Source: an uncultured Spirochaetaceae bacterium (GTDB lineage: Bacteria; Spirochaetota; Spirochaetia; Sphaerochaetales; Sphaerochaetaceae). Taken from it: DNA of 64,000 bases. Each line of letters begins with the position of its first letter. Positions within the stretch are counted from its first letter, which is position 1. Positions 7,593 through 15,747 of the stretch are shown one piece after another. Made by a program: the position numbers and the translations under genes. The DNA lies in the NCBI GenBank assembly GCA_944389145.1, contig CALXLH010000008.1, positions 48,461 to 112,460 of the forward strand, written 5' to 3'. The notes under the pieces were generated by a model. That model was not told where the DNA came from, did no database searches, and was given only the letters and a program-made list of their open reading frames with translations.

Positions 7593-8882
7593 CTAGTTAT
7601 TCCAGCCGTTATCTATGATGACCTCGTCGATCTCCTGAGATGCATTGTGGAGAGCAGTATATGGATCGGCTCCTCCGATGACATCGCTGTAAACCGACTG
7701 CATCGCATTATAGATGGTCATATGAGCAGGAGTGAGCGGGCGAAGCACGGAGATGCCTGCCTCAAGCTGCTGCCTGTAGAGATACAGCCTGCCGCCTTCC
7801 TGAAGGTTCTCGACCTGATCCATGACGGACTTGCGTGAAGGAATGGCTCCATTGAAATCCGTGACGGTGAGGATATTCTCCGGCTCAAGGGCCTTCTCAA
7901 GGATCGTCCATGCAGCCTCGGCCTTGCCGTTATCAGCAGCAGCCGTGGTCATCGCCCATACGGTCGAGCCAGAGCAGGTGAATACGCCGCCTCCGAGATC
8001 CGGGCAAGGAACGAGGATCGCGTCATCGCCGAGGAAGTTCACATGATCAGCGTACTTCCAGTGGCCAAGAAGCGCGAGTGCACTCTCCTTCCTCTCATAG
8101 AAGCCGTTCTCATAATCGCATGCGCCATTGATATAGTCCTGATCGACCATCCACTGAAGATACTCGAACGCAGCAACCGTCTCAGGGCTGTCAAGGGTAC
8201 CGGCAGTAAGCATCGTCTCCTCATCGAGGTAGTCTCCTCCGAAGGAAGCGAGGAACGGCATATACTGGAAGTAGAGCGAAGATGGCTTGTTCTGGCGGAT
8301 ATAGAGAGGATAAGGAACGCCGCTCTCCTGAAGCTTCTCGAGCGCATCCTCGAACTCCTCCTTCGTCCAGGCATCCTCCCAGCTCTCCGGAATCCTCACG
8401 CCAGCGTTCTCGAGCATGGACTTGTTAGCCCAGAGAGCCATGCCTGCATCGAACTGCGCAACCGAGACGATCTGGCCATCATAGCTTGTCTCACCCTGCA
8501 CGGAAGGGATGAGATCCGCGTACAGCTCATCGCTCATATACTCACCAAGCGGCTGGATAAGGCCCGATGTGTAGTATGAAGGGATCATTAGATAGTCAGC
8601 GATGATAAGCTCCGGCGTGTCTCCTACGAGCGGAGATACCTGAAGCTTCTGATCAAGCTCATCCTTAGGATAGTACTCATCGGTGATGACGATACCCGTC
8701 TCGGACTCGATCCTGTCGAGTATTTCCTTATACTTAGCATCCTCTGAACCGCTGCTGACCCACACCTTTATGGTAACAGGGCCATCGGATGCAGCTGCAG
8801 CCTGAGTCTCGCTGCTACCTCCCGCAAAGACAGTGGAAAGCGTGAAAAGAGCAAGCAGCATAAGAGTCAATAACTTCTTCAT
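7593..8882 (-). CDS. Sugar ABC transporter substrate-binding protein
   Basis: 429 residues of the extracellular solute-binding family 1. A signal peptide of about 20 residues ends TVFA, then GGSSET. There is no lipobox cysteine, so the mature protein is probably free in the periplasm. I start at MKKLLTLMLL, which has GGGAGG ahead. The fold is supported by VKVWVSSGSED-like N-terminal strands and the C-terminal PSRKSVMDQ region. The ligand is inferred as sucrose or a related oligosaccharide, because the promoter carries the operator shared with the amylosucrase gene. Confidence 0.88.
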   Translation of the reverse strand: MKKLLTLMLLALFTLSTVFAGGSSETQAAAASDGPVTIKVWVSSGSEDAKYKEILDRIESETGIVITDEYYPKDELDQKLQVSPLVGDTPELIIADYLMIPSYYTSGLIQPLGEYMSDELYADLIPSVQGETSYDGQIVSVAQFDAGMALWANKSMLENAGVRIPESWEDAWTKEEFEDALEKLQESGVPYPLYIRQNKPSSLYFQYMPFLASFGGDYLDEETMLTAGTLDSPETVAAFEYLQWMVDQDYINGACDYENGFYERKESALALLGHWKYADHVNFLGDDAILVPCPDLGGGVFTCSGSTVWAMTTAAADNGKAEAAWTILEKALEPENILTVTDFNGAIPSRKSVMDQVENLQEGGRLYLYRQQLEAGISVLRPLTPAHMTIYNAMQSVYSDVIGGADPYTALHNASQEIDEVIIDNGWNN

Positions 8883-8898
8883 GTTGAACCTCCCTGGA

Positions 8899-8916
8899 AT
8901 ATCAAACGGTTGATAT
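8899..8916. promoter_or_regulatory. LacI-type operator in the sugar ABC leader
   Basis: ATATCAA-ACGG-TTGATAT is an inverted repeat with perfect 7-base arms and a central CG pair, as LacI-family operators have. It lies between the -10 box and the start codon of the binding-protein gene. Its half-sites differ from those of the 8981 operator, so it might be read by another repressor. Confidence 0.5.
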
Positions 8917-8934
8917 AATTCCAAATCCAAACCC

Positions 8935-8962
8935 AGTATAAACCCGCATATTTACTTGTCAA
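8935..8962 (-). promoter_or_regulatory. Promoter of the sugar ABC operon
   Basis: The minus strand has TTGACA (8957-8962), 16 bases and TATACT (8935-8940), close to the sigma-70 consensus and flanked on both sides by candidate LacI-family operators. Confidence 0.75.
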
Positions 8963-8980
8963 CACAAATCTTCAATAATA

Positions 8981-8996
8981 TTAACCGCTTAACATA
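8981..8996. promoter_or_regulatory. Operator of the sucrose LacI repressor (site 1)
   Basis: TTAACCGCTTAACATA is palindromic around the central CG (TTAA-cCGc-TTAA). The 11 bases CGCTTAACATA recur exactly at 10916-10926 ahead of the amylosucrase gene, which argues that one repressor reads both. Confidence 0.65.
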
Positions 8997-9045
8997 AATA
9001 TAACGAGCCATTCACCGCCAGACCAAGATAAGGCAGGAAATCTGC

Positions 9046-9801
9046 TCACAAAGGATCCCGCGATGTCCTCGCATCTCCGAAGAAGAACATGAAATCCTGG
9101 ATCTCCGTCGCCATCATCCCGCCGTTGGCCCTGTACCAGTCAGCCGCTGCCTTCTGCACGGACCTGTCATACCAGCAGCTCCTGAACTGGATCTCCCCAT
9201 CATCTATGATCATATACTGAGCGCTCTTGTCGGGATCATCAGGGCGCCTGTACGAGACGCTTCCGGGGTTGAGCCACAGCCTGTCCCCCTGAAGCATATG
9301 GACGCACTGCCTGTGCGAATGGCCGAATATCATGCGGCGGCCGCGATCGCCGCGATGAGGCCCGTTCCAATGCTCATCCCAATAAGCATCGAAAGCATAA
9401 GGAGATTCTATGATACCATATTTATCATCATACTGATGCTGGATGATGTAGTCATATCCATCGGCAGAGAATGAGAGATGATATGGCATGCTATCCAGAT
9501 ACGCCACCCTATCATCATCGAGCAACCTGCAGTTATGATGGATCCACTTGAAATCAGGGCCATCAGGCATATATCGCTCATCGGACCGGTAGACCCTTAT
9601 AAGATGGTCATCATGGTTGCCGCGGACAAGAGCGCAGGGCTTGCCATAAGAACGGAAGAAATCGAGCACGAATACCGGATCGATGCCGTAATCCACGAAA
9701 TCACCAGCGAAGGCCACTAGGTCGATATCAGGCTCAGCACGAAAGACTGCCTCCAGAGCCTGACGATTGCTGTGTATGTCAGAAATCACGAGGATGCGCA
9801 T
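9046..9801 (-). CDS. Metallophosphoesterase, YfcE/MJ0936-like
   Basis: 251 residues with all calcineurin-type motifs in order: D-x-H (DIHSN, residues 7-11), GD (GDFVDYG), GNHD (GNHDDH), and the C-terminal GHSH plus NPGSVSYRR. The family hydrolyses phosphodiesters or phosphomonoesters with two metal ions. Its C-terminal tail is longer than in YfcE. It lies 49 bases after the lacI-type gene on the same strand and so may be co-transcribed with it. A link to sugar metabolism is only positional. Confidence 0.85.
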   Translation of the reverse strand: MRILVISDIHSNRQALEAVFRAEPDIDLVAFAGDFVDYGIDPVFVLDFFRSYGKPCALVRGNHDDHLIRVYRSDERYMPDGPDFKWIHHNCRLLDDDRVAYLDSMPYHLSFSADGYDYIIQHQYDDKYGIIESPYAFDAYWDEHWNGPHRGDRGRRMIFGHSHRQCVHMLQGDRLWLNPGSVSYRRPDDPDKSAQYMIIDDGEIQFRSCWYDRSVQKAAADWYRANGGMMATEIQDFMFFFGDARTSRDPL

Positions 9802-9850
9802 ATTACCTCCGGCCTAGTATTATCCTAAGGCATGACAAACGGTCAACATA

Positions 9851-10831
9851 TCATGTGCTCTCCCTGACGACCAAGGAAACACCCAGCTTTATCACGGAAG
9901 AAGGGAATGATCCGGCCTTCCATGCAGCCTCAAGCGATGATATTGCCATGATGGCCATCTCCCTGACAGGCTGCCTGATCGTAGTAAGGGCGGGCCTCAG
10001 CATCGAGGCAAGCCATGTATCATCGAATCCGATGATCCTCAGCCGCTCAGGGACGGGGATGGCTCTCCGCGCAGCCTCCCTGATGGCCTCTGCCGCGATT
10101 ATGTCGCTGGAGCAGAAGAGGGAATCCATCGCAGGGTTCTCATCGAAGACATGGGAAAGGAGCGCATAGTAATCCTGGGCATGGAACATCTCCTTGGATG
10201 CATGGTATACCGCAGCCTCCCGGCCATGCAGAGAAAGGCTCTCGGTAAAGCCGCTGACCCTGCCATCGGCAGGCATAGCCTCATCCTGATCCCCGGCAAT
10301 CATGACGAAATCGGTACCGCCACGCTCAAGAAGATGCTCTGCAGCAAGCCTTCCACCATCATAATTGTCACATACTATGGAAATCGCGCCATCAAGCCCT
10401 GCCCTTTCGATCGAAGCGACAGGAACGGCATAATCGACGAGGCGAGCCGCCTTGAAATTACCAGAGCACAGGATTATCCCGGAAACCCTGTTCTTCTTGC
10501 ACTGGTCGAGGAACCCGATCTCCTTATCCTCATTTCCATCGGAGACGAACAAGAGAGGCTGCATTCCCCTGGCCTCAAGCTCATCATCGAGGTATTTGAC
10601 GAGGGTTGGGAAATACGGATTCAGCAGCGTCGGGATTATTATGCCGACCATCGATGAATTGCTCTGGCTGAGGGATCTGGCTATCTCATTCGGCTGATAC
10701 TTGAGCTTGCGCATCGCAGCCTCGACCTTCTCTCTCGCCTTCGGGCTGATATACCCGCGGTTATTAAGTATCCTCGATACCGTACCGACGCTCAGTCCCG
10801 CCTCGGCAGCCACGTCCTTTATCGTCGCCAT
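9851..10831 (-). CDS. LacI-family repressor of the sucrose genes
   Basis: 326 residues. The helix-turn-helix and hinge (MATIKDVAAEAGLSVGTVSR, then ARSLSQSNSS) come first, followed by a periplasmic-binding-type effector domain starting VGIIIPTLLNPYFPTL. I start at MATIKD because AGGAGGG precedes it. It is divergent from the amylosucrase gene, and matching LacI-type operators lie ahead of that gene and the ABC operon. It is therefore likely to repress both until a sucrose-derived effector binds. The effector is inferred. Confidence 0.88.
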   Translation of the reverse strand: MATIKDVAAEAGLSVGTVSRILNNRGYISPKAREKVEAAMRKLKYQPNEIARSLSQSNSSMVGIIIPTLLNPYFPTLVKYLDDELEARGMQPLLFVSDGNEDKEIGFLDQCKKNRVSGIILCSGNFKAARLVDYAVPVASIERAGLDGAISIVCDNYDGGRLAAEHLLERGGTDFVMIAGDQDEAMPADGRVSGFTESLSLHGREAAVYHASKEMFHAQDYYALLSHVFDENPAMDSLFCSSDIIAAEAIREAARRAIPVPERLRIIGFDDTWLASMLRPALTTIRQPVREMAIMAISSLEAAWKAGSFPSSVIKLGVSLVVREST

Positions 10832-10903
10832 AAAGCCCTCCTGCTCTGATGATAGCACATTATCATTGGGAATATTGTGCTTGCATGGTCATTATTTGAG
10901 TCA

Positions 10904-10926
10904 TATTATAATAAACGCTTAACATA
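10904..10926 (+). promoter_or_regulatory. Amylosucrase promoter with sucrose operator (site 2)
   Basis: TTGCAT (10881-10886), 17 bases, TATTAT (10904-10909), followed immediately by ATAAACGCTTAACATA. The last 11 bases equal those of site 1. The operator covers the expected start of transcription, a classic repression geometry. Confidence 0.65.
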
Positions 10927-10937
10927 CGGAGGCTGAG

Positions 10938-12761
10938 ATGGCATACCCTGATAGATTCATGGCGGTGAAGGATGAGCTTGAATGGCTGTACATGGAACTC
11001 TATGGCAACAGGGATATGCTGCTTGAACTGGAAACGATCATGGCAGGGGCCGCCGCATCCAGGAAGGCCGAGCTCAACGGGCTTGATGAGAAGAGGCTTG
11101 CCGATCCCCAGTGGTTTCTAAGGAGCAACGCAGTCGGGGAGACGATGTATACGAACCTCTTTGCAGGTACGTTCAAGGGGCTTGCTGCTAAGGTCGGTTA
11201 TCTCAAGAAGCTGGGCATCACCTACCTGCACCTGATGCCGTTCCTGAAAACACCGGACAAGGATAATGATGGAGGCTTCGCCGTCAGCGACTTCCTCGAT
11301 ACGGACAGGAAGCTTGGGACGCCTGATGATGTCGAGGCCTTGGCTGATGTGCTGAGGGATAACGGCATAAGCCTCTGCATGGACTTCGTGATGAACCATA
11401 CCTCGGATGAGCATGAGTGGGCCATGAAGGCGAAGGAAGGAGATCCTAAGGCTCAGGATATGTACATGACCTTCCCGGACAGGACCATTCCTGATGAGTT
11501 CGAGAGGACGATGCCGGAGGTATTCCCGGAGACTGCTCCGGGGAACTTCATATACTCAGAGGAGATGGGCCGATGGGTACTCTCCACCTTCTACCCGAAG
11601 CAGTGGGACCTCAACTACCATAACCCCGCTGTGTTCAATGCGATAGCCGAGGCCATGCTCATATGGGCAAACAGGGGCGTTGAGGTATTCCGTCTCGATG
11701 CTGTCCCATATATCTGGAAGGAGCTGGGAACCAACTGCCGGAACCTTCCACGCGTCCATACGATCGTCAGGATGATAAGGCTTATACTCGAGGCAGTCGC
11801 TCCCTCGGTGATACTCAAAGGAGAGGTCGTGATGGCGCCGAAGGAGCTTGCCGCGTACTTCGGCACGGAGGAAAAGCCGGAATGCCATCTCCTGTATGGC
11901 GTCTCTGCGATGGTGAACATATGGGGAGCGCTGGCATCTGAGGATATCAGGCTGCTGAAATGCCAGATAGAGGACCTCTTATCCCTACCCGGCCATTCTG
12001 CCTTCGTGAACTATGTGCGATGCCATGATGACATAGGCTGGGGCTTCGATGAGAAGAAGGAAGCAGAGCTCGGCATAGATCCCCTCCTACACAAGATCTT
12101 CCAGTATCGCTTCTGGTCCGGGGAGTTTCCCGGCTCATACGCATGCGGCGGGCTTTATAACTATGACCCGGAGACAGAGGATGCCCGTACGGTAGGCACG
12201 ACGGCATCGCTTATCGGGCTGGAACGCGCCAGCGATGCGAAGGAAAGGGAGATGGCAATCAGGCGCTTCCGCCTCATATATGCCACGGTATTCGCGCTGA
12301 AAGGACTGCCTCTGATAAACAGCGGCGATGAGATCGGGATGCTCAACGACGAGGATTATGTGCTCGATCCGGAGAAGAAAGACGACTCCAGATACCTTCA
12401 CCGTCCACGCTTCGACTGGGACAAGGAGAGGAAGGCCAGCAGGAACGGAACCACTGAGAACAGGCTATTCTCGATCATCACGGACCTGGAAGGGATAAGG
12501 AACGGCTCTCCGCTGTTCGAGCCAGAGGCAGAGGTCTTCACCTGGGATAGTCATAACGACAAGGTCTTCGCGCTCCGCAGGAGGAATGGAGGAAAGACGC
12601 TGCTTGCCGTATTCAACTACTCCCACGAGATACAGAAGGCAAGATTCGAATACTTCACTGGCCGCTACCATGACCTCCTTACAGGACGAGAGGTAGAGCC
12701 AGGCCTGTGGTTCGAGCTCTCTCCATATCAGGTTCTGTTCTTGGCAGACTACGAGGCCTAG
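10938..12761 (+). CDS. Amylosucrase-type GH13 (subfamily 4) enzyme
   Basis: 607 residues without signal peptide, so cytoplasmic. GH13_4 enzymes split sucrose, releasing fructose and either adding glucose to an alpha-1,4-glucan or transferring it to water. The amylosucrase-specific block FRLDAVPYIWKELGT holds the nucleophile D254. E296 in LKGEVVM is the acid/base residue and D364 in RCHDDIGW the stabiliser. GTTASLIGL is another subfamily mark. GGAGG precedes the ATG. Its stop overlaps that of the convergent fructokinase. Sucrose hydrolase is the main alternative, and sequence alone does not decide. Confidence 0.87.
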   Translation: MAYPDRFMAVKDELEWLYMELYGNRDMLLELETIMAGAAASRKAELNGLDEKRLADPQWFLRSNAVGETMYTNLFAGTFKGLAAKVGYLKKLGITYLHLMPFLKTPDKDNDGGFAVSDFLDTDRKLGTPDDVEALADVLRDNGISLCMDFVMNHTSDEHEWAMKAKEGDPKAQDMYMTFPDRTIPDEFERTMPEVFPETAPGNFIYSEEMGRWVLSTFYPKQWDLNYHNPAVFNAIAEAMLIWANRGVEVFRLDAVPYIWKELGTNCRNLPRVHTIVRMIRLILEAVAPSVILKGEVVMAPKELAAYFGTEEKPECHLLYGVSAMVNIWGALASEDIRLLKCQIEDLLSLPGHSAFVNYVRCHDDIGWGFDEKKEAELGIDPLLHKIFQYRFWSGEFPGSYACGGLYNYDPETEDARTVGTTASLIGLERASDAKEREMAIRRFRLIYATVFALKGLPLINSGDEIGMLNDEDYVLDPEKKDDSRYLHRPRFDWDKERKASRNGTTENRLFSIITDLEGIRNGSPLFEPEAEVFTWDSHNDKVFALRRRNGGKTLLAVFNYSHEIQKARFEYFTGRYHDLLTGREVEPGLWFELSPYQVLFLADYEA

Positions 12762-13630
12762 AGCCCCAGGGCCCTCCTCGTCGCATCATCGTACTCGGGA
12801 ATCGCACCACGCTGCGTGACGATATAATCGGCAAGGATCGATGCCTTGCTGAGCGCGGTCCCAGCATCCTGGCCGCACGAAAGGAAATAGAGGAAGGCCG
12901 AAGAGAGGCTGTCCCCTGCTCCTACGGTATCGACGACCTTGACGCTGCCGGTGCCTGCATGGAATGAGGCATCACGCTCATAGCAGTCAGAGCCATGCCT
13001 GCCTCTCGTTATCAGCACGCGGCGCAGCCTCGGCAATGAGAAGAGGGATGGGAGAATATCATCTGCAGGGACACCGATGGCAGAAGCCACGATAGGAACC
13101 TCATCATCATTCATCTTTAGTATCGTCGCACGCCTTAGTCCTTCCCTTATGATCTCATCACTATAGAACGACAGCCTGATATTCACATCGAAGAAGAACT
13201 CGGAGGCATCGATGCCATCGAGGAGCCTGAACAGCGTCTCTCTCGATACAGGAGAACGGGAAGCGAGCGTGCCATAGATGACGGCATCGAAATGATCCCT
13301 GCCAAGCCTCTCCATATCGCTATCGCTTATCGTGATATCATCCCAGGCACAGGGCTCATTGAAGGCATATGACGGGATGCCATCGACAAGAGTGACCTCT
13401 GCCACCCCGGTATCATACGCCGAGATGCTGACAAGGCTCCTATCCACGCCGAGCCTGTCTATGGCCTCAAGCGTCATCCGTCCCAGCTCGTCATCACCTA
13501 CCGCGCTTACCACGGCACTCTCACCTCCAAGCCGCCTTATATGCCCCGCGACATTAAAAGGAGCGCCTCCAAGCGTCCTCGTCTCACCGTCTACATCCCA
13601 AAGGATCTCACCAAAGCATAGTGCCTTCAT
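12758..13630 (-). CDS. PfkB-family carbohydrate kinase, probable fructokinase
   Basis: 290 residues with both ribokinase-family signatures: GGAPFNVAGHIRRLGG near residue 22 and DTVGAGDSLSSAFL near residue 233, whose Asp is the catalytic base. Fructokinases of this group start with a short FGEILWD strand as here. It would phosphorylate the fructose released by the amylosucrase. Start taken at MKALCFGE behind GGAG. Its last four bases overlap the end of the amylosucrase gene, tail to tail. Confidence 0.85.
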   Translation of the reverse strand: MKALCFGEILWDVDGETRTLGGAPFNVAGHIRRLGGESAVVSAVGDDELGRMTLEAIDRLGVDRSLVSISAYDTGVAEVTLVDGIPSYAFNEPCAWDDITISDSDMERLGRDHFDAVIYGTLASRSPVSRETLFRLLDGIDASEFFFDVNIRLSFYSDEIIREGLRRATILKMNDDEVPIVASAIGVPADDILPSLFSLPRLRRVLITRGRHGSDCYERDASFHAGTGSVKVVDTVGAGDSLSSAFLYFLSCGQDAGTALSKASILADYIVTQRGAIPEYDDATRRALGL

Positions 13631-13752
13631 ATACAATCTCCGCATCATCATTCTCTGATAAACAGCGAGGAAAGTGAATCCTCAGCCATGCCAGAGAATA
13701 CAATTTTACAATCAGTTCACGGGAATTAACAGCATATTAACTCCAGAAGCGT

Positions 13753-13769
13753 TTCCTGCTTAACAGGAA
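13753..13769. promoter_or_regulatory. Inverted repeat at the promoter of the Fbp-type ABC operon
   Basis: TTCCTG-CTTAA-CAGGAA has perfect 6-base arms. It overlaps a possible promoter TTTCCT (13752-13757), 17 bases, TATACA (13775-13780) ahead of the ABC genes. It is a candidate operator, though a small hairpin is possible too. Confidence 0.4.
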
Positions 13770-13791
13770 GCAATTATACAGGTCATATCCG

Positions 13792-14757
13792 ATGGATATA
13801 AGGTTAGAAGACATAACGAAGTCATTTGGAGAGAAGAAGGTCGTTGACGGCCTTTCGCTCGAGATAGGATCAGGGAGCTTCACGACCCTCCTCGGTCCAT
13901 CAGGCTGTGGTAAGACGACGCTGCTGCGCATGATAGCAGGGCTGGAGACTCCTGATAGCGGAAGGATCACGCTCGGAGGCAGATGCGTCTATTCATCTGA
14001 TGAAGGCATCACTATACCCCCAGAGAAAAGAGGCCTTGGCTTCGTGTTCCAGGACTTTGCGCTCTGGCCTCACATGAAGGTGAAGGAGAACGTTGCCTTC
14101 GGGCTGAGGGCTCAGAAGAAGCTTTCCGGGCTTGACAGGAAGGTCAAGGAGGCACTGCATGCCGTGCAGCTCGATGAATACGCTGAACGCTATCCTGCAG
14201 AGCTGTCAGGAGGGCAGCAGCAGAGGGTATCGTTCGCAAGGGCGATAGTCACCGAACCTGAATGCATACTGTTCGACGAGCCTCTTTCTGCATTGGACGC
14301 GATGCTGCGAGAGGAGATGCGCAGCGAGCTGAAGGCCCTGGTGGACGAGAGGGGCATAACATCCGTATTCGTCACCCATGATCAGAGCGAGGCGATGTCC
14401 CTCTCTGACATGATCGCGGTGATGTCCTCAGGCAGGATAGAGCAATATGGCAGTCCTGAGGAGATATACAGCCATCCAGCAAGCACCTTCGCAGCCCGCT
14501 TCGTGGGCTCATCCGACTGGATAGATGACCAGTCGATGTTCCGTCCAGAGGATGCATCGTTGAAAAGGCATTCCGACGACGATCTCATGTTCACCGCTAT
14601 CGTCACCGGCTCTGAGTACCTTGGTTCATCATACAGGCTACTGATGAAGCACGGTAATGAGAAATGGGTGATCGAGACCGATAAGAGGATCGGAACAGGA
14701 ACATCCGTTCCTGTCTATATACACAAGGATTCGATCGTAAGGATCGGAAAGAGGTAG
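13792..14757 (+). CDS. ABC transporter ATPase, FbpC/PotA type
   Basis: 321 residues. The Walker A motif GPSGCGKTT lies near residue 36, the signature LSGGQQQR near 135, and Walker B CILFDEPLSALD near 156, followed by THDQSEAM. The C-terminal 90 residues form a TOBE-like regulatory domain. It energises the importer encoded by the next two genes. Homologues serve ferric iron, thiamine, 2-aminoethylphosphonate or polyamines, and the ATPase alone does not tell which. The Shine-Dalgarno is weak. Confidence 0.9.
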   Translation: MDIRLEDITKSFGEKKVVDGLSLEIGSGSFTTLLGPSGCGKTTLLRMIAGLETPDSGRITLGGRCVYSSDEGITIPPEKRGLGFVFQDFALWPHMKVKENVAFGLRAQKKLSGLDRKVKEALHAVQLDEYAERYPAELSGGQQQRVSFARAIVTEPECILFDEPLSALDAMLREEMRSELKALVDERGITSVFVTHDQSEAMSLSDMIAVMSSGRIEQYGSPEEIYSHPASTFAARFVGSSDWIDDQSMFRPEDASLKRHSDDDLMFTAIVTGSEYLGSSYRLLMKHGNEKWVIETDKRIGTGTSVPVYIHKDSIVRIGKR

Positions 14758-14763
14758 GGAAAA

Positions 14764-15732
14764 ATGAAGAAAGGACTGATTATTCTTGCTCTCCTCATTG
14801 CAGTCTCTTCGGCTTTCGCAGCCGATGCGGACAAGGGAATCGTCACGGTCTACATGCCATCCCCGGCAGGGCTTGCCAACAAGCTTGCCGCCGATTTCGA
14901 GGCAAAGACCGGTATCGAGGTGAGGACATTCCAGGGAACCACAGGAGAGATCCTGGCCCGTCTTGAGACAGAGAAGGCAAATCCCGTTGCGGATGTGGTG
15001 ATCCTGGCATCATGGTCTGACGGGCTCTCGATGAAGGACAGCGGCCAGCTCGAATCCTATGTTCCAGAGAACGCAGATAAGATGGTCGAAGGATGGATCG
15101 ATGAGGATTCGATGCTCTTCGGATACAGCGCATCCGCCGTAGGCGTGATCTATAACACGCTCATCTATCCTACCCTTGACGCTGACTGGGATGCGCTTGC
15201 GGACCCTGCATATAAGAACGACATCGCGATCCCTGATCCAGAGCTTTCCGGAGCATGCAAGGACTTCGTCGCAGGGTATGTGAACGCCTTCGGCTGGGAT
15301 ACGTTCGAGGCGCTTGCTGCAAATGGCATGGTAGTCCCTGGCGCGAACAGGGCAGCCCTTGATGCAGTGACGACCGGTGAGGTCGGCGTGCTTATCGCAG
15401 GAGTCGACTACAACGCATACTCCTCTATGGCTGACGGAGAGCCGCTCTCGATCTATTACCCGGCAAGCGGCACGGTCGTCAATCCACGTCCTGCCATGAT
15501 AATGAAGACAGCCCCTGACATGGACAACGCAAAGGCATTCATCGACTACCTGCTCTCGGATGATGCGCAGAAGATGGTTACAGAGGCATATCTCCTGCCC
15601 GGAAGGTCAGATATCGAGTATAGCAACAGATCCACGCTTGATGAGATTCCGCAGATCCCGTGCGACTGGGATGCGATGATGGCAATCTCAACGGACTCGG
15701 CAGCAAGGATCAACGAGCTCTGCGAGAGATAA
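14764..15732 (+). CDS. Extracellular solute-binding protein, Fbp/AfuA/PhnS type
   Basis: 322 residues. A signal peptide ends SSAFA-ADADKG, cleaved by signal peptidase I and without a lipobox. The mature start IVTVYMPSPAGLANKLAADF and the segment QGTTGEILARLETEK match family 1 binding proteins for ferric iron or 2-aminoethylphosphonate. The gene lies six bases after the ATPase gene and 15 before the permease. I cannot assign the ligand. Confidence 0.85.
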   Translation: MKKGLIILALLIAVSSAFAADADKGIVTVYMPSPAGLANKLAADFEAKTGIEVRTFQGTTGEILARLETEKANPVADVVILASWSDGLSMKDSGQLESYVPENADKMVEGWIDEDSMLFGYSASAVGVIYNTLIYPTLDADWDALADPAYKNDIAIPDPELSGACKDFVAGYVNAFGWDTFEALAANGMVVPGANRAALDAVTTGEVGVLIAGVDYNAYSSMADGEPLSIYYPASGTVVNPRPAMIMKTAPDMDNAKAFIDYLLSDDAQKMVTEAYLLPGRSDIEYSNRSTLDEIPQIPCDWDAMMAISTDSAARINELCER

Positions 15733-15747
15733 GGAGAGGATGGGCAG

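Noticed and set aside
13332..13658. Long open frames opposite real genes, for example opposite the fructokinase and amylosucrase genes
   Set aside because: These follow from codon bias of the true genes; none has a Shine-Dalgarno plus a recognisable protein pattern.
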